Of a stretch of 13,726 nt of DNA, positions 1-6,596 are shown piece by piece. A program made the translations under genes and the position numbers. How positions within the stretch are numbered: position 1 is the stretch's first letter; each line of letters starts with the position of its first letter. Origin of the DNA: Pyramidobacter sp. (GTDB taxonomy: Bacteria > Synergistota > Synergistia > Synergistales > Dethiosulfovibrionaceae); NCBI GenBank assembly GCA_016286835.1, contig JAEEUD010000015.1:1-13726 (forward strand). The letters run 5' to 3'. The notes under the pieces were generated by a model. That model did no database searches. It was given only the letters and a program-made list of their open reading frames with translations, and was not told the DNA's origin.

Positions 1-952
1 GATTCAGCGCTGCTGGATTCTCGGCGATCGTGATTTCTTCCCCGTACGGACCTTTTTCGGTATGCGTTTTCACACGCTTCAGGACCTTCTTTTCAGGGTA
101 ATTGTAAAACCAACCACGCTTATCCATCCGGCCGTGATCGAGATTGCCTGTGACAACGATGTCGCCCGCCCATTTCTTTTTATACGTGCCCGGCTTCAGC
201 CGGCCCATGTCGATGAAGCGAAGTTGTCTTCCCTGTGCTGACAGCAGTTCCATGACCGCCGCAAACGACGGGTACGCTGCGATTTCCGTCCAGTGCGAAT
301 CATCCTTGAAGTAAAGCTGCCCGTATTTTTTCGCTCCTTCGAGCATTTCTTTCGGAAAGACGATTGGGAAGTTTTCGGCTTTCAGACGTTCACAGACGCG
401 ATCCGCAAAACGACGGCTGTCGCGGATCGTCAGCCAGTCAGGCAGAAACTCGGTATAAACGGAGGACTTATTCGGCGCCACAAGCACCGCGAGGCGCGCT
501 CCGATCCCGCGAGCCGTATCGTACAGAGACCGCAGATACGCGCATTTAGCTTCGATCTGAGCCTCACTGGCGGGACGAACATTGCGCGTGTAATCGATCA
601 TATCGCGTGAATAATGCCCGTTGCCGAGGAACAGCCAGCCATCCTTCCCCTCGACGTAGGCAGAGTCCTGCACTGCCGGCGACAGTGTCAACCCCATTTT
701 CAGATACGCAGCAACAGCGGAGGAACGTCCGAACACCCGATCTGACAGATACGCATCCCAGGCATTCGCGTAGAGCTGCATGTCAGTCCTGTTGCCAAGC
801 ATTCGCAACGTCGGAACGCGCGGCAGCGGTGAGGGATTTCGGCGTTCGAGCGTTCCAAACTTGCGGACGTCGAGATCCACGCACAGCCCGATCCAGCCGC
901 ACAGGCAGAAAAGAATAAAAGCCGCAATGGTCAAACACGATGATTTTTTCAT
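1..952 (-). CDS. AlgJ/AlgX-like SGNH-fold O-acetyltransferase partner, 3' end cut by window edge
   Basis: I translated the minus strand by hand: an open frame of 317 codons runs from an ATG at 952 to the window edge without a stop. The N-terminus has Lys-Lys followed by a hydrophobic stretch (about residues 6-25), so it is a signal peptide or membrane anchor. Family motifs follow in order: GKDGWLFLGN (residues 102-111), VAPNKSSVY (158-166) and DDSHWTE (217-223). The last holds the Asp-x-His pair (D218, H220) of the AlgJ/AlgX catalytic triad. The nucleophile Ser, normally in a later DSF-type motif, would lie beyond the left edge. The start follows the MBOAT stop by 9 nt, with a TGAGG ribosome site overlapping that stop, so the pair is translationally linked. 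By family knowledge, such proteins work in the periplasm with an AlgI-type MBOAT to transfer acetyl groups to a polysaccharide. The substrate here is unknown. Confidence 0.88.
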   Translation of the reverse strand, partial: MKKSSCLTIAAFILFCLCGWIGLCVDLDVRKFGTLERRNPSPLPRVPTLRMLGNRTDMQLYANAWDAYLSDRVFGRSSAVAAYLKMGLTLSPAVQDSAYVEGKDGWLFLGNGHYSRDMIDYTRNVRPASEAQIEAKCAYLRSLYDTARGIGARLAVLVAPNKSSVYTEFLPDWLTIRDSRRFADRVCERLKAENFPIVFPKEMLEGAKKYGQLYFKDDSHWTEIAAYPSFAAVMELLSAQGRQLRFIDMGRLKPGTYKKKWAGDIVVTGNLDHGRMDKRGWFYNYPEKKVLKRVKTHTEKGPYGEEITIAENPAALN

Positions 953-961
953 CTTTTCGCC

Positions 962-2398
962 TCAGAAACGGAAATAAATGAACGGATTGTAGCTGTTCCC
1001 AAGGATCATCACAGCCGATAAACACAGCATCGCTGCGCCGACAGCAAACTCGAACACTCTGGAGAACGTTCCTCCATGCTGAAACAACCGCTTCCATGCT
1101 TCGGCAACAGCACCGGTCGAACCGATCAAGGCTCCCGCAAGGAGCACTGCCGATTTCACATCAAGCACGCCGGACACCGGCATCGCCAGTGTACTGTTCC
1201 CCCAGCCTGCCAGTACCCTGAAAAAAACGCCGGCATGGGCGAGTGAATCGCAGCGGAACAGCACCCATCCTGCCAGAAAAACTGCCCAGACGTAGCACCG
1301 CCGGATCCACCACGGCAACTTTTGCAGAACACCGTCCAGAAAATCACGTTCAAGAAGCAGAAACACACCATGCCACAGTCCCCAGAGCACGAACGTCCAG
1401 TTCGCGCCGTGCCAGAGCCCGCACAGCAGAAACACGACAAGCAGATTCACGCGCGTGCGCGCTTTCGAGCAACGGCTGCCGCCCAGAGGGATGTAGAGGT
1501 AATCGCGGAACCACGTCGAGAGCGAGATATGCCATCTCCGCCAGAAATCACGCATTGACAGCGCGCCGTAGGGGTGACGGAAATTTTCCATAAACGTAAA
1601 CCCGAACATATCGCCGATGCCGATCGCCATATCCGAATAGGCGGAGAAATCGAAATAGATCTGCACCGCATAGCAAAGCAGTCCGACCCAGGCAAGCGGC
1701 GCACTCAATTCCACCGCTTCAAACTGAAAGACCGCATCGGCAATAAAAGCGACCTGATTCGCAACAAGCGTCTTCTTCGCCATACCGACGACAAAGCGTC
1801 GCACGCCTCGCGCCATCCGATCAACACCGGTGGAATCCGTCAAAAGCTCAGAGTTCATGTCGGCATAACGGACGATCGGCCCTGCCACCAGCTGCGAAAA
1901 CATCAGCAGATAGCAGGCGAAATCAGTGAAACGACGTGCCGATGCCGTGTCGCCGCGGTAGACATCGACGAGATAGCTCAGGCTCTGAAACGTGTAGAAG
2001 CTGATCCCCAGCGGAAGCGCAAAGGTACTAACAGGCGTGAACTGACCGATCAGCCCTGTCCAGGCAGCAGCCGTCAAAACAGAGTTGCAGAGCCAAACGC
2101 CATACTTGACGCCGACAAGCAGCGCCAAATCAAAAACTATCCCGGTGCACAGCCAGCGACGGGGATGTTTCGAAGCCCCGATCGCACGTCCCAGCATATA
2201 ATTGATCCACGAAAACATCAGCAGAAATAGCGTTAAAGTGGCCTCGCCCCAGGCGTAAAAAACGCAGCTCGCGCACAGCAAAATCAGGTTGCGCAGTCGG
2301 ACAAAACGCTCTCCGCCGGTCAACAGACGAGCGGCCCCCACGCAAAGGATCGTCAGCGGCAAAAAATAAAAAAGGAACACTGCAGAACTGAATACCAT
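962..2398 (-). CDS. MBOAT family O-acetyltransferase, AlgI-like
   Basis: This is a 478-residue polytopic membrane protein, the usual AlgI length. It begins MVFSSAVFLFYFLP and ends NPFIYFRF, both typical of AlgI-like proteins. Conserved MBOAT signatures are QIYFDFSAYSDMAIG (about 246-260), FWRRWHISLSTWFRDYLYIP (about 285-304) and GLWHGANW (327-334), in which His330 sits where the invariant catalytic His of AlgI/DltB is expected. A second GLWHG lies near 340-344. I chose the ATG at 2398 because GGAGGAA sits 6 nt upstream. An upstream in-frame GTG at 2416 would place that ribosome site inside the gene. By family knowledge it passes acetyl groups across the membrane to a periplasmic SGNH partner, here the adjacent AlgJ-like gene. 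No glycosyltransferase or polymerase gene is in the window, so the acceptor polymer cannot be named. Confidence 0.93.
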   Translation of the reverse strand: MVFSSAVFLFYFLPLTILCVGAARLLTGGERFVRLRNLILLCASCVFYAWGEATLTLFLLMFSWINYMLGRAIGASKHPRRWLCTGIVFDLALLVGVKYGVWLCNSVLTAAAWTGLIGQFTPVSTFALPLGISFYTFQSLSYLVDVYRGDTASARRFTDFACYLLMFSQLVAGPIVRYADMNSELLTDSTGVDRMARGVRRFVVGMAKKTLVANQVAFIADAVFQFEAVELSAPLAWVGLLCYAVQIYFDFSAYSDMAIGIGDMFGFTFMENFRHPYGALSMRDFWRRWHISLSTWFRDYLYIPLGGSRCSKARTRVNLLVVFLLCGLWHGANWTFVLWGLWHGVFLLLERDFLDGVLQKLPWWIRRCYVWAVFLAGWVLFRCDSLAHAGVFFRVLAGWGNSTLAMPVSGVLDVKSAVLLAGALIGSTGAVAEAWKRLFQHGGTFSRVFEFAVGAAMLCLSAVMILGNSYNPFIYFRF

Positions 2399-2591
2399 CG
2401 CCGTTCCTCCACTCACACCCGTCCGACGGCGAAAGCAAAAAACGCCGAAAGAGCCTGCGCCTCAGCGCGGCCCCATCGACGTCGTGCATTTCTTCGAATT
2501 CTGTTGTTCCGGTTGGGTGAAATACTCACGTGCCCACGCTCCAATGTGAATAAAACGAATTCTGATCATCCAGATCGATCGCATTATACCA
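2399..2591 (-). promoter_or_regulatory. Extended -10 promoter and long leader of the acetylation operon
   Basis: Minus strand. The sequence TGGTATAAT (plus-strand positions 2583-2591) is a perfect TATAAT with the extended -10 TGn. No good -35 sits at 16-18 nt: the closest TTGAGC is 21 nt away. It lies just after the stop of the VOC gene (2612) and points to the MBOAT gene. Transcription would start near 2576, leaving a leader of about 175-180 nt before the MBOAT ATG. I see no named riboswitch and no convincing small gene in the leader. A 119-codon minus-strand frame beginning at 2489 overlaps the MBOAT gene out of frame and looks like a shadow. Confidence 0.6.
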
Positions 2592-2611
2592 CAGGACAAG
2601 CGGGAAACTGC

Positions 2612-3007
2612 TCAACCACGCCGGTCTTCGCGGGGATACTCCGCGATCTCGACGAGATTGCCGTCGGGGTCGCGGACGTAGACGCTGCGAATGGGGCCGC
2701 GAGCGCCGGTGCGCGGCACGACGCCCAGCTCGACCGGCCAACCTTTGGCTTCGATCTCGGCTTTGACGCGCTCGGCCGGCTCAGCTGTGATCAGGCAGAA
2801 ATCGGCGCTGCCGAATTCGGGATTTCTCGCCGCGGGCAAAAACTGAGCCTTGCCGACGTGGACGTTGATCTTCTGCCCCCCAAAATACAGGGCGTGACGG
2901 CCGTTGTTCTCGCGATGCTCCATGCCCAGCACGCGCGTGTAAAAGTCGACGCAGGCCGTCAGGTCAGCCGTGGAAATGACGATATGGTCAAAACGTTCGA
3001 TCTTCAC
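2612..3007 (-). CDS. VOC superfamily (glyoxalase/dioxygenase fold) protein, GLOD5-like
   Basis: This is a 131-residue single-module VOC protein. The start is a GTG at 3007 with GGGAGAG just upstream. The motif FDHIVISTADL (6-16), then DFYTRVLGME (21-30), FGGQKINVHVG (42-52) and DPDGNLVEIAEY (113-124) are the standard VOC strand patterns. The likely metal ligands are His8, His50 and Glu120. The GGQKINVH segment resembles the small GLOD5/STM3117-type group of lyase-like proteins. Its substrate cannot be read from sequence; families of this size include glyoxalase-like lyases and antibiotic-binding or modifying proteins. It starts 27 nt after the stop of the EamA transporter, so both are probably read from the promoter at 3980-3989, opposite LysR regulator 1. 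Co-expression with an exporter suggests handling of one small molecule, which is inference. Confidence 0.85.
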   Translation of the reverse strand: MKIERFDHIVISTADLTACVDFYTRVLGMEHRENNGRHALYFGGQKINVHVGKAQFLPAARNPEFGSADFCLITAEPAERVKAEIEAKGWPVELGVVPRTGARGPIRSVYVRDPDGNLVEIAEYPREDRRG

Positions 3008-3034
3008 GGTTCTCTCCCTTTCCCAAGAGGCACA

Positions 3035-3931
3035 TTAACGGCTCGTTCTGCGGACCGCGTCCCAGCTCGACAGGATCATGCAGGCAAATTCCAGCGCCAT
3101 GCCCAGCATCTGGACGGCGCTGAGTCGCTCGCCGAGCAGGAACACGCCCAGCAGTGCGGCCGTGACGGGCTCCAGCAGGCTGATCGCGTAGCTCTGCGCA
3201 ACGGAAATGCGCGTCAGCGCGGCAGCAAAGCAGAAATACGGCACGGCGGTGGGGAAAAAGCCAAGAGCGAGGGCGCTTGTCAGCCCGCGCGCGCTCGCGA
3301 TCCAGCCAAGATCTCCGCGCAGCGCCAGCGGCAGGAGCAGCAGGCCGCCGTACAGCAGCGCCGCACCGTTGCTCTCGGACGGCGTAAAGCCGCGCAGACC
3401 GAGACGTTTGAGAAACACGCCGATACTGGCGTAGCCCAGACCGCCCAACAGGCCGAACAGCAGACCGTCGAGGCGAAATCCGGCGCCCGAGCTGCCCGAC
3501 GCAGCCAGCACGCTGCCGGCGATGCCGAGCGCCGCAGCGCACCACCACAGCCGGCTCGGCCGTTCGCCCATGACGACGCCGAACAGACCGGCCATGACGA
3601 TCGACGAGCCGATGACGATCATCGTGCCGAGCGCTACACCGATCGCGTCCATCGCCATGAAAAAACCGATCTGGTTGGCACAGCAGCACATTCCGCCCAG
3701 CAACGCGTCGCGCGACAGAAGAAAGCGGGCTCCTCGCCCGCGCACCACCGACAGCAGGCACAGCATCAGCCCGCCCAGTCCTACGCGCACGCAGCCGAGC
3801 GACAGAGGCGCAGCCAGCGCCGCAGCGGGCGCAAAGCGCGAGATCGTCCCACTCGTGCCCCATGTCAACCCGGCGACGATCATCAGCAGCACGCCAAGTC
3901 TTTTTTCGTGCCAGTTCCGGTTCGGTTCCAT
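3035..3931 (-). CDS. EamA/DMT superfamily transporter (RhaT-like exporter)
   Basis: This 298-residue protein has about ten hydrophobic segments in two homologous EamA halves (about 13-142 and 157-288). The first half opens with GLTWGTSGTISRF (21-33). The second ends with LEPVTAALLGVFLLGERLS (253-271), the most recognisable EamA motif. Drug/metabolite transporters of this type sit in the cytoplasmic membrane and usually export amino acids, nucleosides or other metabolites; the substrate is not predictable here. The ATG at 3931 has AAAGGAA 9 nt upstream. It is the first gene of an operon with the VOC gene and diverges from LysR regulator 1 across a 95-bp gap holding a perfect palindrome, so it is the obvious target of that regulator. 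A longer overlapping minus-strand frame starting at 3950 is a compositional shadow. Confidence 0.9.
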   Translation of the reverse strand: MEPNRNWHEKRLGVLLMIVAGLTWGTSGTISRFAPAAALAAPLSLGCVRVGLGGLMLCLLSVVRGRGARFLLSRDALLGGMCCCANQIGFFMAMDAIGVALGTMIVIGSSIVMAGLFGVVMGERPSRLWWCAAALGIAGSVLAASGSSGAGFRLDGLLFGLLGGLGYASIGVFLKRLGLRGFTPSESNGAALLYGGLLLLPLALRGDLGWIASARGLTSALALGFFPTAVPYFCFAAALTRISVAQSYAISLLEPVTAALLGVFLLGERLSAVQMLGMALEFACMILSSWDAVRRTSR

Positions 3932-3979
3932 GAGGATCGGTTCCTTTCACTCAAAGTCAGAGAGAATCCCTGTTCGGCC

Positions 3980-4007
3980 ATTATAGCACGCACCGGGGTG
4001 CTATAAT
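3980..4007. promoter_or_regulatory. Palindromic divergent promoter/operator between the EamA gene and LysR regulator 1
   Basis: ATTATAGCAC (3980-3989) and GTGCTATAAT (3998-4007) form a perfect 10-bp inverted repeat around an 8-bp spacer. Each arm read outward gives TGCTATAAT, a consensus extended -10. One points to the LysR gene (hexamer 4002-4007, start about 4014) and the other to the EamA gene (hexamer complement of 3980-3985, start about 3973). Neither side has a recognisable -35. A second inverted repeat, GCACC-GG-GGTGC (3990-4001), is nested inside. The geometry places each promoter's upstream zone on top of the other's -10. A LysR-type activator/repressor would be expected to bind here, though its exact site is inferred. 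Confidence 0.8.
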
Positions 4008-4026
4008 CTTCATTGAGGTGATCATC

Positions 4027-5022
4027 ATGCCGCTTGACAAACTTCGCTCGTTCAAGACCGCAGCCGAGGAACTCAGCCTAACGCGCGCGGCAAAGAAACT
4101 GGGAGTGACGCAGCAGGCCCTTTCCAGCACGATCGCAAAGCTGGAAGAAGCCTATCACGCGCGCTTTTTCGAGCGCAAAAAGCCCAATCTGAGCCTCACG
4201 CCCGAAGGAAAGCACTTTTATAACTACGCCACACGCGCACTCGCCGGCGAAGAACGGCTGACGCAGGAACTGAACGAGCTCCGTCTGCACTACACGGGTT
4301 CGCTTCGTCTGGGCACGACGATGACACGCTCGATGACCATCCTGCCCGAGGCGCTGACGCTCTTCGCGCGCGAACACCCACAGATCAGGCTGAACATGTA
4401 CATCAGCGCGCGCCGCTTCGATCTGGAGCAGAAACTCGTCGACAATGAACTGGACCTGATCGTCACGCCCATCGACGCCGCTCTGCCGCCCACCATCCGC
4501 ACCGCCGTGCTGGAAGAAGGCTGGTTCTGCCTGACGCTGCCCCGCGCTGCCATCGAGACGATCCTGCCGCGGGGAAGGACGATCCGGGATTTCATGAAAC
4601 AGCCGATACAAGCACAGCGGGAGCAGATCTTCGCATCCGGCCTGCTGGAACGCCTTCCCTGCGTCTTCAGCAGCTCGCGGGCATCGCGCAGCGGCCGTGC
4701 CTTCCTCGCCCGTCACGCGCCGAACAACGCGTCGATCATCAGCTTCGCCGACTACGAAAACCTGCTCAGCCTGCCCTACTGCAAGGTTGCCGCCGTATTC
4801 ACCTACGATACGCTGGCCCGGCTGAACGTCGCCACCGACGACGGCGTGCCCGACCACTTCATCTACTACATCGACGCGCCAGAATCGCCGCGCGTCGTCC
4901 TGCTCTGCTACCCGGAAAAGGTTCTCAACCCCGCCGTGGCGCCGCTGGTAAAGACACTTCTCGACTTCGCCGAAAAACACCGCAATCCCCCGCCGCAGGA
5001 GTTCTTCGCCGCGCTGGAATAA
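4027..5022 (+). CDS. LysR-family transcriptional regulator 1
   Basis: This 331-residue protein has an N-terminal winged helix-turn-helix: LTRAAKKLGVTQQALSSTI at about 18-36, then KLEEAYHARFFER and the LTPEG turn at about 57-61. These are classic LysR features. The rest is the two-lobe effector-binding domain, with the hinge near SLRLGTTMTRS and the DLIVTP segment. The start is the ATG at 4027, preceded by GAGGTGA at 7-nt spacing. An in-frame GTG at 4018 would begin inside that ribosome site. It is transcribed from the right arm of the palindrome at 3980-4007, divergent from the EamA-VOC operon, which is its probable target. It is clearly paralogous to the second LysR at 8552-9490. The effector is unknown. 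The gene ends at a strong terminator. Confidence 0.93.
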   Translation: MPLDKLRSFKTAAEELSLTRAAKKLGVTQQALSSTIAKLEEAYHARFFERKKPNLSLTPEGKHFYNYATRALAGEERLTQELNELRLHYTGSLRLGTTMTRSMTILPEALTLFAREHPQIRLNMYISARRFDLEQKLVDNELDLIVTPIDAALPPTIRTAVLEEGWFCLTLPRAAIETILPRGRTIRDFMKQPIQAQREQIFASGLLERLPCVFSSSRASRSGRAFLARHAPNNASIISFADYENLLSLPYCKVAAVFTYDTLARLNVATDDGVPDHFIYYIDAPESPRVVLLCYPEKVLNPAVAPLVKTLLDFAEKHRNPPPQEFFAALE

Positions 5023-5094
5023 TCATCATCTTTACAGGCAACTGAGGTTGACTTTTCCGCGCAGAACGCCTAATCTAACAACGTCAGCAGATCC

Positions 5095-5135
5095 AAAATC
5101 CCCGTCAGGCTTCCGAGAGCCTGACGGGGATTTTT
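5095..5135. terminator. Bidirectional intrinsic terminator between LysR 1 and the AI-2E gene
   Basis: A 17-bp perfect inverted repeat (5095-5111 with 5118-5134, core CCCCGTCAGGCT/AGCCTGACGGGG) encloses a 6-nt loop. It has AAAA on the left edge and TTTTT on the right, so it can stop transcripts from both sides: LysR 1 (stop 5022) on the plus strand and the AI-2E gene (stop 5217) on the minus strand. Nothing else supportable is seen between 5023 and 5216. Confidence 0.93.
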
Positions 5136-5216
5136 ACAGATTGTTTCACGTAAGACCGATTCACAACGAGCCCTCCGGTAATCGCAGCCAAACGGCATCA
5201 TTGCAATGCCTGCGTG

Positions 5217-6279
5217 CTATATGCCTGATTTGCGGCCGACGCAACAATGTCCGGAACTCATAAGGATGCCGATCGGGCGCAACCGCTCGACGTTGTCGCA
5301 GATAATCTTGAACGTGGCGGCGATCGGGATCGAAAGCAGAGCCCCCGCCGCGCCCCACACACTACTCCACACCAGCAGCGAGATCAGGATAACGACGGGA
5401 CTGAGCTTCATGCGTCCGCCCATCAGCATCGTCATGACGACAGATGCGCATGTCTGCACAAGCAGGATCGCCGCTACCGTCGCAATCACACGCGGAGAAA
5501 CGCCCAATACGGTCGCGCCAAGGGCTGACTGAAACTGGACAAAGGCAACAAAGATGGGCGGGATCGAAGCGACAGCGCCGCCCACCTTAGGGATAAAACT
5601 CAGCAAAAAAGCCAGCACGCCCCACATCGGTGCGAAATCGACGCCGATCCACGACAGGGCCAGCCACGTCATCACCCCGGTCACAGCGCTGATCGCCGTC
5701 ATCACGGAGATAAATCTGGTGATCTGCCCTGAGATCGCATCGAGGACTTTGAGCACATGCGCGCTCCTTTCGGGAAAGGCGGCGCAAATCTTGTCCTCGA
5801 TGTAAGGACTGCCAATCAGCATGAACATCAGAAAGAACAGGGCCATCACCGTGTAAGACACCGCGTGGGCAACGGGGTAGTACACTTTGAAAAACATTTT
5901 CTGCACATCGCTCAGGGAAACGTTTTTGGCGTCGAGTTCCACCGAGAGGAATGAGAATTGGGCCGTCAGACGGCCCCAGATCTCTTGCAGGCGGTCGTAA
6001 TACAGAGCATATCTGCCCGCCTGCCCGGCAATAAGTTCTTTGAAGAAATAACCCGCCAGGCCAGCCACGCACAACAAAAAAGCGATCAATACAAGAGTCG
6101 TAAGCGCAGGCGGGACCTTGCGGCGAGCAAAAAAACGCACAGCGGGCGACATCATGTACGAGAGGAACCAAAGCGATCACTAGCGGAATGAACACGTTCC
6201 GCCCCAATTTCAGCATCACGCAGGTGACAAAAACAGTCAGCACTGCCAGCAGTCCAATGATTGCCTTCATGTCTTTCAT
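5217..6279 (-). pseudogene. AI-2E family transporter (PerM/YdiK-like), broken by a +1 frameshift at codon 38
   Basis: Two minus-strand frames together make one AI-2E family permease. The first begins at the ATG 6279 (AAGGAG 9 nt upstream) and reads MKDMKAIIGLLAV... to residue 37 (IPLVIAL). The family then expects a segment like FLSYMMSPAVRFFARRKVPP, which is found in the next frame. Removing one G (complement of 6168 or 6169, in TTTGGTTCC) restores a continuous 353-residue protein, a normal length for the family. The body has several membrane helices, the SFIPKVGGAVASIPPIFVAF segment (the family's hallmark proline/glycine-rich region) and ends near LRPIGILMSS. The internal ATG at 6155 has no ribosome site, so separate expression of the downstream part is unlikely. 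Members are putative exporters of small molecules; the AI-2 role is not general. A sequencing error cannot be excluded. Confidence 0.87.
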
Positions 6280-6504
6280 TGCTTCATACTCCTTTAATGA
6301 TTTTGCAGTTTACATACTATTTCGCCGTCGGCGTTCAGCCCAAGGCTGTCTCGAGCAGCAGTCTTAGGAACAGCAAGGGGCAAGCTTTCACTAGCATACA
6401 GTCAAAGTACTATGTATCTTACCAGAATGTGAGCTCGGCCGCAAACGAACTGTTCTAATACATATCTTAGAGCCGCTTGCACCGTCGCTTTCCAGTCAGT
6501 AAAC
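6280..6504 (-). promoter_or_regulatory. Upstream region of the AI-2E gene with a weak promoter candidate
   Basis: This gap of about 225 bp is more AT-rich than its flanks and holds no credible gene. On the minus strand, TTGCGG (complement of 6439-6444), a 17-nt spacer and TGG-TAAGAT (hexamer complement of 6416-6421) form a plausible but weak extended -10 promoter. Between it and the ATG at 6279, the leader could fold two small hairpins (CAGCC-CAA-GGCTG at 6336-6348 and CGCC/GGCG just before). No known riboswitch or T-box motif was recognised. Confidence 0.35.
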
Positions 6505-6540
6505 TAAAAAAGGCTCCCGAAGAGTTTTCTTCAGGAGCCT
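6505..6540 (-). terminator. Intrinsic terminator of the gamma-glutamyltransferase-like gene
   Basis: On the minus strand, AGGCTCC-T-GAAGA pairs with TCTTC-G-GGAGCCT around an AAAC loop (13-bp stem with one T·G pair), followed directly by TTTTTT. It lies 57 nt after the stop of the enzyme gene. Confidence 0.93.
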
Positions 6541-6596
6541 TTCATTATTGAACTACTTCTCTCGGTTCATGTAAAACAGATCAAACGATCCAGCGT

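Noticed and set aside
2988..3950. Minus-strand open frame of 320 codons overlapping the EamA gene
   Set aside because: Arg-rich translation in a different frame from the membrane protein; no domain.
2504..4006. Long plus-strand open frame of 500 codons opposite the VOC and EamA genes
   Set aside because: It lies antisense to two well-recognised genes, is rich in Arg, Gln and Ala as GC-rich shadows are, and matches no family.
5048..5134. Possible small RNA: TTGACT (5048-5053), 17-nt spacer, TAATCT, then the terminator at 5095
   Set aside because: The -10 matches only half of the consensus, and the terminator is already explained by LysR 1 and the AI-2E gene.
6261..6458. Plus-strand 65-codon frame in the gap before the AI-2E gene
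   Set aside because: No ribosome site, no family match, and it overlaps the start of the AI-2E gene on the other strand.
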